Below, one piece after another: positions 1 to 12,034 of a stretch of 64,000 bases of DNA. Source of the DNA: Serinus canaria (taxonomy: Eukaryota; Chordata; Aves; Passeriformes; Fringillidae). The notes under the pieces are model-generated. The model was given only the letters and a program-made list of their open reading frames with translations, did no database searches and was not told where the DNA came from. Location of the stretch: contig NC_066315.1 in the NCBI RefSeq assembly GCF_022539315.1, positions 97,507,990 to 97,571,989 of the forward strand, in the 5' to 3' direction. Numbering within the stretch: the first letter of the stretch is position 1; every line of letters starts with the position of its first letter. Made by a program: the position numbers and the translations under genes.

Positions 1-145
1 GGCTGCCCAGAGAAGCTGAGCATTCCTGGCAAGGTTGGATGGGAACAACCTGGTCTAGTCAGAGATATCCCTGCTTATGCCAGGAGGGTTGGAACTAGGT
101 GATCTTTAACGTCCCTTCTAACCCAAATCATTCTGTGATTCTGTG
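1..145 (+). mobile_element. CR1 LINE 3' end, cut by window edge
   Basis: This matches the 3' untranslated end of an avian CR1 retroposon in sense orientation. The order is the GGCTGCCCAGAGAAGCTG block, the GGTTGGATGGG and CCTGGTCTAGT blocks, then TTGGAACTAGGTGATCTTTAA. It ends in two copies of the ATTCTGTG tail at 130-145, the CR1 hallmark. About 25 bp seen in other copies is missing after GCTG. The left end runs off the window, so its full length is unknown. Short 5'-truncated copies like this are usual for CR1. Confidence 0.92.
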
Positions 146-1221
146 GTTTTATAGAACCAACATGAGTTAATGAGGCGCTGCATCTCGGAGACTAATATTC
201 AGCCTGCTATTTATTTGGCAAAGTAGGTTTTTTTTCAAAATTGAAAATATCAAGGTCTCAAGAATCTAAAAACATAATCAGCATCCACAAATGGCAAGGA
301 AGAAGAGGTTAAACATAGACAAGATGGTAGTAATATAGCAGTGCAATCTGTGTTCTGAACAAAGAATAGTGAAAAAACATTCTCTCCTGGAAATAAAATG
401 GTTTCATTCCAGAGGTTCTCCATTCTGTGTTAAAAATTGCCTTTCTCAAAGAATAAGCCTTCTTTGAAGCTTTCCTATCAAAGTGCAGTTTTTCATTAAA
501 AAAAATTCAACTGTTACATGACCAACTAACACAATTTCAAAATAGAAAAAAAATAAAACCAAGAAATACCCTTTTCAATATCAGCAATAAGTGAACAAGA
601 TTATTTCAGCCCATGCAAAGAAACTTGAAAAATTCCCATTACTACACAAAGGTATCCTGCGCATTGAGAAAACCTGTGCTTCAGGAGCACATTGTCCTAC
701 TGGGAAGCAGCTGCACTAGACTTTGTAGCTTCTGTTACTGAATGTGAATATGGAAAGCTATGGGGTGTCTATCATTAGTGCCTCAGCACCTTGTGGAATT
801 TCATGTTATGTAGACATCTATATGAGGAGAGAACCTTGTGGTAACTTTTGTATCATGCATCAAATGTTTCATTTCTTCATTTAATGAAGGGAATGTATTG
901 CCCTACAGTGGACATAATAACACTGCTCACATCGTCTCATAATGCATCATGTAGTGTGACCTTCCTATTATGCCAGTTGGTGACTCACCTGTCTTGAATT
1001 AGAGATAGCAGAAGCTGGTGCTATCAATGAACTTTTTCGGAACTGTTCTGAAATTTCAAAAAGGTAGTTGAACAAAAATAAGGAGAAATTTTTAATTTGT
1101 ATGTGAACTAGAAAAAATTGTCCGTCATCACACTTGAAGGCTGACAAAGTGCTTCTTGAAGCTAGTCTGTACAGTTTAGTATTTTTAATTCATATTGTAT
1201 GTCTTAAAATATTTTCTTTGA
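146..1221. other. AT-rich unique sequence, nothing recognised
   Basis: I see no gene, RNA or repeat family here. The sequence is AT-rich with short A or T runs and frequent stops in all frames. Confidence 0.5.
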
Positions 1222-1420
1222 GCATTTGGGGTTTTTTTATGGGGGAGGCACTTTGGAGGGTTTTTAGGGGTTTTTTGTTTGCTTGTTTGGTGGGGGTTTT
1301 GGTTTTTTGTTTGATTGATTAATTCATTCATTGGTTTTTTTGTTTATGTGTTGTATTTTGGTTTTTGTTTTGGTTTTTTTTTTGTTTGTTTGTTTGTTTG
1401 GGGTTTGTTTTTGTGATAGC
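1222..1420. repeat. T/G low-complexity tract (GTTT-like)
   Basis: This is a strongly strand-asymmetric run of T interrupted by G clusters, ending in a GTTT tetranucleotide run near 1383-1405. The short open frame at 1134-1322 runs through it and reads as hydrophobic low-complexity residues, so I do not treat it as a gene. On the opposite strand it would be an A-rich tract with C clusters. Confidence 0.8.
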
Positions 1421-1694
1421 CTGCACCAATTTGAATTATCATCAGCCATTTAAAATTTCATAATTTTATTTGCTTCATAGAGGAACGAACACTGGATACA
1501 AAGAAAGCTTTCAAAACTAGGCATGATTTTTGTTGAAGTCATGGATAAAATTCAGTTGTGGGGGGTGACAATAGGCCTTGGCCCATATAGCATAAACATT
1601 TTGCATCCTCTTAAAGCATTCACAGTGCAGCAGATTGCACCACAGCAGTGTGTGGTAAATTATCAAAATATCAGTAATTTGTAGTAAAGCCAGG

Positions 1695-2139
1695 GCCTTG
1701 ACTGGAGGGATGGAGCGCCTCACCTATGAGGAAAGGCTAAGAGATTTCAATTTGTTCAGGCTGGAAAAGAAAAGGCATTAGGGTGACCTAATTTTGCCCT
1801 TCCAGTACCTGAAGGAAGCCTGCAAGAAAGATGGAGAGGGTCTATTTACAAGGGCATGTGGTGACAGGACAAGGGGAAAGGGTTTCAAACACAAAGAGAG
1901 TAGATTTAGATTAGATGTCAGGAAAAAAAATTATTTAATGTGAGGGTGGTAAATCACTGGAACAGGTTGTCTAGTGAGCTTGTGGATGCACCATCCCTGA
2001 GCCAGGGCCAAGCTGCATGGAGCTCTGGGCCATGCAGTCTATTGAAAGATGTCCCTGGCCATGTCAGGCAGGTTGAACTGGATGACCCTTAAGGTCCCTT
2101 GAAACCCAAGCCATTCTATGATTCTATTATTCTAATTCT
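1695..2139 (+). mobile_element. CR1 LINE 3' fragment
   Basis: This is a 5'-truncated CR1 copy in sense orientation. It begins in the end of ORF2, where the GGAGCGCCTCACCTATGAGG block encodes the conserved tail of the CR1 protein. It continues through the 3' UTR (TGGATGACCCTTAAGGTCCCTT) into the octamer tail ATTCTATG at 2113-2128. Several indels, including an A-run near 1923-1930, break the reading frame. It is a dead copy, older than a fresh insertion but still clearly alignable. Confidence 0.93.
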
Positions 2140-3257
2140 AGAGTTCCATCACTGTCACACGAGGAGTTCTTTAGGAGAACAATATATTAAATTACTTATA
2201 AGATGGTATCTACTTATATTGCAGCATATTTCAAACTATTCTGTGCTACTGTTCTTCAAACTATTCTACTTGATGCAGCTGATGGTATGATTGAATTAGA
2301 AACAGCCCAGAGCTCTTGAGTGTCCACATACTACTATTTCTATGGTAATAGAGAAAAAGTTAACTTAATTATTTGATGGTTTGACAGATTGGGTTTTTTC
2401 ATTTAAACAACAAAAAAAATTTACAAAATAGCCTTTATTGGTCATGAAAATGCTGGCTATAAGCCAGTCTGATTTCTGTTAGTCCTTTCTAAGTATCAGC
2501 TCCATGAATTTCTGTGCTTAGCAAAACATAATTAAACACAATTCTTCCTAGTAATGGTACTCGCTTTTTCATATAGCTGTCAACCTGTTTTCCAGCATCA
2601 GCTATACATTAGGCAATATGTAACCATGACACCAATTAAATAGAAAAACATAAAAAAGCCAGACTGATTTCCTGAGTTTTCAGTCTCTCTGTTTTGGTAG
2701 ATGCTTGTAGGCTATGGGATAGTAAAATTTTCTGTAAATTTTCTATGGAAGTAATTTTAGCATTGCTTTGAAAGCTGTTTGTTATCTGTACTAGACAAAA
2801 TGCTTATTAGCACTTTCTAAAAATACTTATAATTTAACTGTCAGTATCATATAATATAAAAATTGCTCTTTATTTTAAATGTAAACTCTTTGGAATGAAA
2901 GGTTATATTTTTAAGAATCTTATTTTTTTAATTTTCTAAAATAAAAGCCAAAGTGTCTTCCTTACTTTATTGACTAATTAAAGCTTAATGTGTCATGTCA
3001 CCATGCAATAATGGGTGTTTTGTATTTTACCTAGAGTACTACATGGAATATTAGTAATTATTCTTTTGCATATACACAGAGAACGTGCCAGTAATAGACA
3101 GGAGAGCTGCAAATTCTTATTGTTTTTAAAAAAATGTATTTACTAGCCAGCTTTTCAGCTGGTGTAAATCACTGCCTTCATGCAACCTATGCAATTTCTG
3201 TCAATATTATCACCCATACTACTTTTCCTAACCTTTCCTTGTTTTATCCCTGCACAG
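2140..3257. other. AT-rich unique sequence, nothing recognised
   Basis: No repeat family, RNA gene or convincing exon is visible before the exon-like block at 3258. Composition is AT-rich with dense stops in every frame. Confidence 0.5.
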
Positions 3258-3344
3258 TGTGTGTTATTATGAAGGAAGTGCAGACCCTGACAGAGAACCT
3301 GGTACAGCGGATGAGACAAAAAAGAGAAATACAAACTGATTATG
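3258..3344 (+). other. possible isolated internal exon (87 nt)
   Basis: The block is preceded by a pyrimidine-rich stretch ending in TGCACAG at 3251-3257 and followed by GGTGTGT, so it has splice-like borders. Between them one frame is open for 28 codons and includes KEVQTLTENLVQRMRQ, a charged, helix-like peptide. Its codons are richer in G/C at third positions than the flanking DNA. Its length of 87 nt is divisible by three, so skipping it would keep frame. I do not recognise the protein, and no second exon is visible in the window. The donor is a weak match. It could equally be chance. Confidence 0.25.
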
Positions 3345-3994
3345 GTGTGTTTTCAGCCTGCACTATAACAACTTTCCCTTCAAACCTCATTAAGCATTTT
3401 CCTTTCTTCAGTCTGTTCTGCCTGCCTCTGCTCCTGCCAGTGGAAAATGTCACAATTCCAAAGATGTGCAGACATTTTAAACCCTTCTGTCACATGCCTT
3501 CAACCCAGCACATTGTTTTCTTCAGATAACTACACTTTTCTTCCACTAATGATGGACTGTATTCATATCTTCTGTAACACTATTTTGGGCCACAAGGCTT
3601 CCTTTAAATCTTAAGTGCCTAAGTTACAGACAAAGCCAGGAAATATATTATATACCAGACACTGAATTTGAATGCCAAGTCCTTCACAAAATCTTCTCTT
3701 TGGTGCTGAGCATTATATTTATCAGTATCTGTGTTTAATCTCATAATAAATAAAAATAGTAAAATAAATTATCTTGTTAAAGAGTATTCATAATATTTAA
3801 GTAATTCTTCAACAAAACAGAATTCCCTTTACTTCTGGGAATCCTCTTATATTTATTTAGGTTAAAAAAAAAATTAAAAGGGGGAAAAAGAAAAAAAGCA
3901 GTCTAAGAAAAACTCTTCTCATTTCTAATTACAAAGAAAAAATCTCTAATGCAATTAATTTATTTGGATTTATTTTCGTCACACCACTCTCTCT

Positions 3995-4030
<36 letters not shown>

Positions 4031-6440
4031 ATATATACATGTGTGATTTTTCCCTCATAGTTTCCCAGGGTTCACCAGGTTTCATTTTCATGAAATGTAT
4101 TTTTGTGTATTGTGTTATGTATTTTCATAAGGTCCAGAATTTGACAAATATACTTGATCTATAGACTGTTGGATGTTCTTGCCAAAAGATAGTACAAGAG
4201 TAAGAAAAGCTTCTAAGAGGGTATATTTGGTATATTTGTCTGTTGCCTACATATGGTGTACTGTTCTGTTACGAGTTTAAGTGCAAGGAAACTGTGGACT
4301 TGCCTAGATTTAAAAAGTGTTCAATAAAGTAGGTAGAGAATGTATAGCTACTTAGAGCTAATTGTCTATGTAGACTGTTTTAGCATGAAAAAATAGCATA
4401 TTTGTAAATCTAACTAACTTTAAAGTAATTTGTTCAATGTGTGCTTGATATTTCCACATTGGAAATTAGCCCCTATTAGCAATAACACATCAATTTAGCT
4501 GTACTGGGGAAATTCTCTGAGGATATGTGAAATTAGGAGTTTAAATTATGTAAGAGTTTCCTACAAATTGAGGTCATGTACCTTATAAACAATGAGGAGT
4601 GAGTTTAAGTTTCTTCCTTCAAAAATTTGTCTTAGATTTCTACAGCTTTCCTCTTCTTTCCTTCACCACCATAGCGCTGTCTATATTTTTTTTCATGTAT
4701 TCAATCTCTCCTCATACATACATCTATGTGAATATGTGCATGTGTGTGTAAATACAAATATTTGTCTCTGTGTGTGTTTATGTATTCCTACTGAGTTTCG
4801 ACATTTTAACTGCAACCTTATGTGCTTAAATGAAGATGTATTTAAACTGACGTATGCACTGTGGTGTCAGCCAGGAAACTCCTGGGACATCTTTTTTCTG
4901 GGAGAGGTCACCTTCTATCTCAATCTGATGACAGCTGTTACTCCAGCTCCTTCAGGATGTCAGTTTTTGGGTTTTTTTTTATTTTAATAGTCACTTCTTT
5001 CTCCCCCATCCCCATCTCTTAGGCCCCTCCTAAATATATATATATATTTTTTAAATTTGATTTTATTTAAATGAGACTGTGACAACTCAAATCTTATTCC
5101 AGGTACTGAACAGATTCTTGTAGCATGGCATCTTTTTGCAGCACTAGCCAGGAGCAATGACATTTTTCTGTCCAACAGGAGGTGTTCTAATGATACACAG
5201 CAGTAGCACTAGTCGGAGCCTAAGTGGCAGCCAATGTAGCATCAGTCCAGTCACTTCAAATTAAGTTTGGATGATGAATCTGTAGAACTGCAGAGCTTGT
5301 GAGGCTGAGACACAGAGTTTATGTGATTACTTCTATTTTATGGGTTTTTTTTCCATTTTCTATTACATTTGACTTTTTAAATCAAACCATGGTTAACTTA
5401 AGGCTTCTGGATGGCAAGATGGAACTTAACAAGGATATAGAAAAGATAGAAAAAACTTGGGAAAATTGAACTTACAAGCCTGAGGTGGTGGCTGAAACTG
5501 TTGTAAATGAAAATTCAGATGCAGGATTTATTCAGGGTTTCATTGTTACCCAGCAAAGCACTTTGTTTGCCTAAAGTTCCCTATTCTGGGAAAGAATCAT
5601 AAGAAAAATGAGGTTAATATCTTGTTCTTAAAGGAGCATCCCGCTCTGACACATAATTGACTTTCTGTTAAGCTTGTTAAAAATAGGTCAGTCTTGAAGT
5701 AATTTTGGAAGAACTGAAAGTAAAGTTGCATTACTTCATTCAAAGAAGAATGAAAAAGAAGCCAACCAAATAAAACCTTTTATTTATCATGATAATTTAC
5801 TGTGTTTTAAAAGCAAGTATTAAATACAACTGGGACTTAATCTACATTATGGGATACAAGATAATTCTGTGTGCTTCTCTAATACATTTCTCAGATCACA
5901 AATAGTCTCAAAATTTATGTATTTTTCCACTCTTCTGGAATACAGAAATGTGTTTTAATCCCAATTTAGAGATTACCTGATGAAGTACCCTCAATTAAAA
6001 GTTTCCTGTCACAAAAGAATTTTTTTTTCCAATAGGAATAAAATTTGAATCTCCAGAGAATAGGCTTTACCATGATAAACAGTTTTTTTCTTGTCCTCTT
6101 TTCTTAATGAGATGTGTTCAGAAGTATATTAGTTACATCACCACTGTGTACCAGTCTTTTCTGTTATTTGGATGAATATTTGGATGAACACATTTACAGG
6201 TGGTTTTATTTTTTGCTTATAAAGGAATAACAAAAAAAAAAAAACTCTCTCATATGAAACTATGTTTCTATTATTGCCACTGTGCTTGCATATAAAGGAC
6301 AAATGTATTATACTGTAACTAGGGCAAGGAGAGGGCTGGAGTTTCTCTGCCTAGGACCAAGGGATATAAAAAGGACTGGCATTTTGCCAGCTTGTTTATA
6401 CCACACTGCTACAATCTGATTAATAAAATTATTAGAGAGG
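3345..6440. other. AT-rich unique sequence with one microsatellite
   Basis: Apart from the CT/GT microsatellite at 3987-4029 and short T or AT runs (for example 5035-5056), I recognise nothing. The short open frames here are AT-driven or run through simple repeats. Confidence 0.5.
3987..4029. repeat. (CT)n(GT)n microsatellite
   Basis: A CT dinucleotide run passes directly into about 15 GT repeats, followed by an ACATATATACATGTGTG transition. This is a compound dinucleotide repeat. The open frame across it (3949-4164) reads CVCVCV and is an artefact of the repeat. Confidence 0.95.
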
Positions 6441-6700
6441 TACCTCTGCCCAAATTAAGGTGCAAACAAGGCCACATGCTGAAGTTAACAGTATGGATTT
6501 TATTTAGCAGGAAAAGTGAGAGTGAGAGAGAGAGGAAAAAAAATGAAATAGAAAAGTGAGGAGAGTGAGAGGGCATGGTGGTGAGGGAGAGAAAAGAAGA
6601 TTAAGCAGAACAATAGTCATCAGCCCTATAGATCCCATGGTGTCACATCAGTCCTCTCCTGGTCTTCTCAGTGGTGAGGGTTGCACAAAACACACAGTTC
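6440..6700 (-). mobile_element. probable ERV LTR fragment, minus strand
   Basis: Read on the minus strand, this holds a CT-rich block, then AATAAA (plus-strand TTTATT near 6500), then a U5-like segment ending near the plus-strand CTCTGCCCAAATTAAGG. That order fits the R-U5 part of an avian LTR, and the CTCTGCCC...AAGGTGCAAAC block resembles one I recall from passerine LTRs. I could not find clean TG...CA ends or a TSD, so the borders are approximate. The element may extend to about 6860. Confidence 0.4.
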
Positions 6701-7191
6701 CATGGATTAATGTAGTTTAGGAGCATTTGGAAGTGCCCAAGAACCTCCCTGGCTTTATCAAATGAGTGCAGGCTATGGCCTCTCCTACACCAAACTAAAT
6801 CAGAGCTGATTTTCAGCACAGCTGCTGTTGGCGTTCCATTCTTCTCCCTAAGCCTTGTCTACTTCTCCTTAGATCTGAAATAACTGGATGCTAGTGTCAC
6901 ATTCATCTTAAGTTCCTATCGGGTGCCTTAAAGTCCAACTTCCTGAAATCCAGGAGGCAGGCTGTGCTTCAGTGGTTGCAAATTCTTTATACAGTTTGCC
7001 ATAGTTAGCAAAGACCTTTGGGAACTTAATGTTTAAGACAATTATGAACTTAAGACAATCATGATTTTTTAAGCCTCTTACAGATGCTTGTAAGTAACTC
7101 ACTTGTGGTAGCTAGTTAGCCAGATTCAATAATCTTTATCAACCAGAGAACTCATATGGATCCTTCCAAAGATGTCAGCCTGGCTTCTCCA

Positions 7192-7312
7192 ATCATAGAA
7201 TCATAGATTGTTAAGGGACTGAAATGGACGTTAAAACCTTCTGGTTCCAGCGCACTCTGCCATGGGCCAGGACACCTCCCACTAGGCCAGGTTGCTGAAA
7301 GCCCTATCCACA
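7192..7312 (-). mobile_element. CR1 LINE 3' end, minus strand
   Basis: The left border carries the reverse complement of the CR1 tail (AATCATAGAATCATAGA). Then come GACTGAAATGGACGTTAAAACC and the CCACTAGGCCAGGTTGCT block, all in minus orientation. It is heavily 5'-truncated, covering only the last 120 bases or so of the element. Sequence after about 7312 no longer aligns by eye. Confidence 0.88.
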
Positions 7313-7551
7313 CCTACAGATTGGGCAGAGAAGTGCTTGAGAGCAGCCCTGGGAAAAACACAAATGTTTCTAAAATGCATGGATTTTTATATTGACAAAC
7401 AATTTTTTTAATAATATTCTCTTTTGTTTCATAGAAATATCCCACTAAATTTATATTATTTCATATTCTACAATGTGCAAAGGAATGGGGACATTTAGCT
7501 TTGTGACTATTATGCTGTAGTAAGGTGAAAGACTATATTTTAGAAACACAC

Positions 7552-7579
<28 letters not shown>
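7552..7579. repeat. poly(A) tract of 28
   Basis: This is an uninterrupted run of 28 adenines with no AATAAA just upstream and no recognisable retrocopy body. I read it as a simple mononucleotide tract. Confidence 0.9.
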
Positions 7580-7582
<3 letters not shown>

Positions 7583-7621
7583 GAATGGGAAAGTTTATCA
7601 GGCCCAAAAGGACAAAACTTG

Positions 7622-7738
7622 TAGAATCAACTAATCATAGATTCATCTGATTTTGAAGAGACCTTAAATATAATTCCAATTCACTCACCACAGTCAGGGA
7701 TGCCAAACACTAGATCAGGTTTCTCCAGACCCTGTATA
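7622..7738 (-). mobile_element. old CR1 LINE 3' fragment, minus strand
   Basis: A diverged copy of the CR1 3' end: TCATAGATTCAT tail remnant, GAAGAGACCTTAAAT, CACAGTCAGGGATGCC and CTAGATCAGGTTTCTCCAGACC follow in the expected minus-strand order. Many substitutions make it older than the copy at 7192-7312. Confidence 0.75.
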
Positions 7739-7739
7739 T

Positions 7740-10700
7740 TTAGGGGGAAAACATGTTTAAATAAGGTTTCTGTTGTCATGCATTTGGGTCTGATATTTTC
7801 AGTCTCTTTCGAAGATGGTACAGTGTAAGTACCCTCCTATAATAGGAATCTAAAGACTTATGCATGGCTTGATCAATTAAAAACAAAACAGGAGTTCACA
7901 GCCTTTTGTTTAACAAATATTTTTACTTCAGAAAGTGTTTGTAGGCATCTGGGCATTTACATGCAGAGACATCTACATTTTGACTTGTAGTTGAAATACA
8001 TTTAAGGAAGGAAGAGTGATTTAAAAAAGAATCTGTGCTACAGAGTACTGCTAAAAATATGCAACAAGCAATGTAATATAAAAACAACAAATATTTCACT
8101 ATTATTTTGTGGTTTAAGATAGATAGTTTTCATTCAGGTTTCATTCAGATTTAGGATCATCACTCTCATCTAGTAAATACCATGAGCTAGCAAGGTATTT
8201 GTACTCTTTTTCTCTGAAAATTTATTTACATTTAAAATACTTTTGTAATACTCCATATATCTACTCATTCTCTATTTAGACCCTAATACAAATTGGGAAG
8301 AATATTATGAGTAAATAGTGCCACATATTTTAAGAGACTAAAAACTCTTGTAAAACTTATTAAAATATGAAATATTAGGCCTTAGAAAAAAATAATGGGT
8401 TTTGAAGGAAAAGGAAAAAAACTTAACTTTTTTGATAATATCCACTAATTCAAGTTTAAATACATACATGATCGGTACACTTGCCTTATCAATTTATTAC
8501 CTCATCTTCTCTGAACAGTAAAAGGTATCTAGCTGGAGACAAAACTCTCTCTAACCCCATTTACTCTGTTACTGTCATTTTAAGCCCTTCAAGGCTAGAA
8601 TATGGGGTTTTTTTTACTTCTCTCATCCTTTCCACAATGCAGTGCACGAAGGTTTTATCCATGTCTCTTGACTACCCAGAAACATTTTTCATGACTTTAA
8701 CATTGATTACACAGTTACTATCTTTGGTATTCAAAGAAAGAATCTCAGAAAAATCTTGTCTCAATGTATTGGAACTGCAATAGAAAAATTTTAGAGTTCT
8801 TTTTTTTTAACCAAAAAAACAAACTACAAAATAATATAATATTTCAAACTCTATCTGTATGTAACAGTAGGTGTGCACACAAAAAGTAGAAAGTGGTGTA
8901 GCCTATGGAGAAAACATCATGTCTTCGTTCGGGGCCAAGGCATATCATCAGTATAGCATAGCCAGAATTAAGGACATTAATTCAGAATCAGAGACATTAA
9001 TGACCAGTTATCAGCAGTATAACACAGTGTTTTCTTCCTTCCGGGAAATAGCTAATACAGTTTTAAATTCTTTTCTGCTTATGGTTTATTTTTGATAGGT
9101 AGGAAATATATAATAGAGTGTACTCAGATTAACATGTTTTGTAGTTAGTAGAATGTATTTAAAGAGGCAAAATATACTGTTGTACTTTCTGGAAAATCTT
9201 ATTACAGCTCTCACTGCAGCTGTAGAAATAACAACACCAAGAAGAATTATCTCAAGTTTTGAGCACATTTTTTACTTCTATTTGACATGGACTCAGTACT
9301 TTGCCATATAGCTCAGAAAACCTAGGTTATCAGCTTTATAAAATAGCAAACAGTTTAACTAAGGCTCAATGAAGCAATACAATGACTTATGACTGAAAAT
9401 CTTCACAAACTTGTTTTGAACGAAACAAAAAGTCTGTATTCTTACTTCTCCCCCTTGTTAGTGCTGTTTTACTGAAAAGTATATTCTGTCTTTTTACAGT
9501 GCTGGTTTTTTCCCCTTCTAGAAATTAAAAATGTCAGAAAAAAGAATCCCTACTTTCCAGTGTTTTAAACTAAATGTAGATGTCTTTTGTATATTTGGTC
9601 CTCATATTCAGTAAAAAGACAGAAAAAATTCTCACCCCTTATTTCATAGTTCATGTTGGTATACATAACTATGTTTAAGAAGCATTACTTCAAAACTTGG
9701 ACTATCTATTTTATTGGAATATTTACAAGGTAAACAAAGACGCCAGGTGTTGAAGTTTTAGTGTGTTTAAAGATATGAGATGGCTGAAGAAACTTGGGTA
9801 GCTGAAGATAAAGGTGATTAATGTAGCCTTAGGTGACTCCAGGATATTGGAACACCAAAGCTAAAAATAATGCAGCTTTAAAGACACCAAATTTCTTCAG
9901 AAAAAAAAAGAAAAAAAAAGAAAAATTACATCAACAAATCCTTTGGGATTTTCAATGAGGTTTGTTTGGTGGGGTTTTCTTGCTTATGTTTCAAGGAATA
10001 AACTTTATAGTTATTCATAGGGTTTCCTTTTTTTTTTTTTTTGTTAGCTCTTATCACAGACATCCTTATGAGAGTTTTATCTTGCCATCTCATACACTTT
10101 GACTTCTCACCAGTTCTGTCTGAAGCATTAAATTTCATTATAAATAGTTTTGGATAGAAGAAGTGTCTCCTGGAACTAACATATGTTTGTCACAGAGAAG
10201 AGCTGTGTACGGTAATCAGTTTTAGGGACTCTAAGAAGAGAATTTAGTGATGTTGTAGTCTCCATTGGAAATGTGCTTAATCTTGCTGTTCTAGTGTAAC
10301 TCCTCTATATACTGAGCAAAGAACTCAAGGCTCTGTGTTTGCTCTGGTAAAATCCTTAGATTTTCTAAGTCAACACACCATATTCATCAGAGGTAGCATG
10401 AAAGCTGCAGCCAGAAGTGATGAATGCTGATCAGGTTAGTGTTATTCTACTGCATGAGATATACAGTGTGTAAAATGAGTATTTTTATATACCTAAAAAT
10501 GTGTAAGTTTTTGAGTTTTTGTTTTAGTTTTGTTGTCTTTTTTTTTTTTCCCACAAGTATAGAAAAAAAATTATAGGCAGGTATATTGAACACATGGATA
10601 TCAAGGGAAGTGGTTTCCATAGGAACCTTATCCACATGACAGTTTTCAAATGCTTTCCTGCTTTACAGGTGTCATTTCAGTAATTCTAACGATATTAATA

Positions 10701-10940
10701 TTGCAGGTGGACGTGAAATATATGACATAAAATGATTTGTTAGTGTGGGTGTTTGGACAGAACCTAAGCAAACAGCATATTGATTGGACAGCTTTTTCAA
10801 CTCTGTGACTGTGACTGTTTTCTGTTTATTGTAAACTATACCCAAACACCTCATTTTGGGACAAATCTGAATATCATTTGTTCTGCCTCTAAGTTTTAAG
10901 CACACATACACTTCTAGAAGAAAGAAAATTAGTTTCAGCA
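7740..10940. other. AT-rich unique sequence, nothing recognised
   Basis: Only short A-rich or T-rich runs stand out (for example A-rich at 9901-9926 and T-rich at 10030-10042). The open frames seen here (up to 100 codons at 8481-8783) have no recognisable motifs and no splice-like framing that I would trust. Confidence 0.5.
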
Positions 10941-11195
10941 CAATGCATAATAAGTTCACTATACATTAAGGGATTGCTTCATTATGAAGCATTCACATCT
11001 GAAACCAATTTTCTTCCTGCAGGAAGAGGCTACATGAAGAGTGCTGCAGACTAATTGTGATAGCGACGTGGCAGCAAAGCTGGAAATCTGTACAGAAATG
11101 TGGTAACTGTTGAACCCTGCTGCCTTGATTAGCACATTAATTACAAAGCAGGTGTTAGTGGACTGTGTTAATGGGCTGCACAAAAGGTCAAGAGG
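10940..11195. promoter_or_regulatory. candidate conserved non-coding element
   Basis: This stretch is more balanced in composition than its surroundings and dense in motifs typical of vertebrate enhancers. Examples are TAATTGTGATAG, a GATTAGCACATTAATTACAAAG block joining homeodomain TAATTA-type cores to a SOX-like ACAAAG, and E-box-like CAGGTG. No repeat family matches. The call rests on look and composition alone; conservation cannot be assessed from one sequence. Confidence 0.22.
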
Positions 11196-11992
11196 ACTTA
11201 GCTATCATTTTTTTCCCCACTAAATTATTGAATGTTTATTTCACTACTCTTCTGATTTGAATACATCTGAGGAGCACTGGTGATCTGCATAGAGCATAGA
11301 TACTTTTTTCCTTTTTTCTCCTCTCTTTCCTAATTTTTTTTTTATTTTTTTATTTTTTGTGTTAGACAAGAGGTCATTTTGAATAAGAGCATGTAGTAGC
11401 TTGTCAAAAAGAAACCACTTAAATCAGGGACTAATACCCAAGGGATACACTACTTCATTGTTTAACTGCTACCAAGGTGTGTTTGTCTGGTCTGAATGTA
11501 CATCTCAATAACTTTCTTTGTAGCAGAAGAGACAATACAGAGATTATTATTATCATTTTTTTTCATGGTGTAGGTACCTAATCGATCTGTTATTTCTCTT
11601 TCAACTGAGGGAAAATTATGATTTTCAGATGCAAATATTGATCTTTTCTCATCCCTGAGGAAAAGTATCTATCTCTTCTTTCTTCATTTTTGAAGAATGC
11701 ACATCTTCTTCTGGCTTGAAGACAATCACCTCTTCAAAAGAGAAGAGTGAATGAACAATTTTAAAAAAGAGATGAGAAAAATTCTTGCTGGAAATTTAAG
11801 TTACTAATCATCTTTTATTTATGATTTATATTGTGTAAAATAGTTCCAGAGTGTAGTAAAATTAAAGGGAAAAAACAACACAGATATTGAAGAAGGCAGT
11901 ATAAATGGAAGCAGAAGTCGGTTTCGTTTGAGTCAGAGAAAATACACCAAATAAAAATGAAAGGTAAAGATTTATTTGATTATATAATTACT

Positions 11993-12034
11993 TAGACCAT
12001 TAAATTGATATTATCAGAGAATATCAATGGTCTA
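11993..12034. repeat. bulged inverted repeat
   Basis: TAGACCATT at the left pairs with AATGGTCTA at the right, and TTGATATT near the loop pairs with AATATCAA. The transcript could fold into a 15-bp stem with a five-base bulge and a seven-base loop. No transposon ends flank it. It is too short and AT-rich to call a microRNA precursor. Confidence 0.6.

Noticed and set aside
3949..4164. 71-codon open frame with CVCVCV
   Set aside because: It runs through the CT/GT microsatellite.
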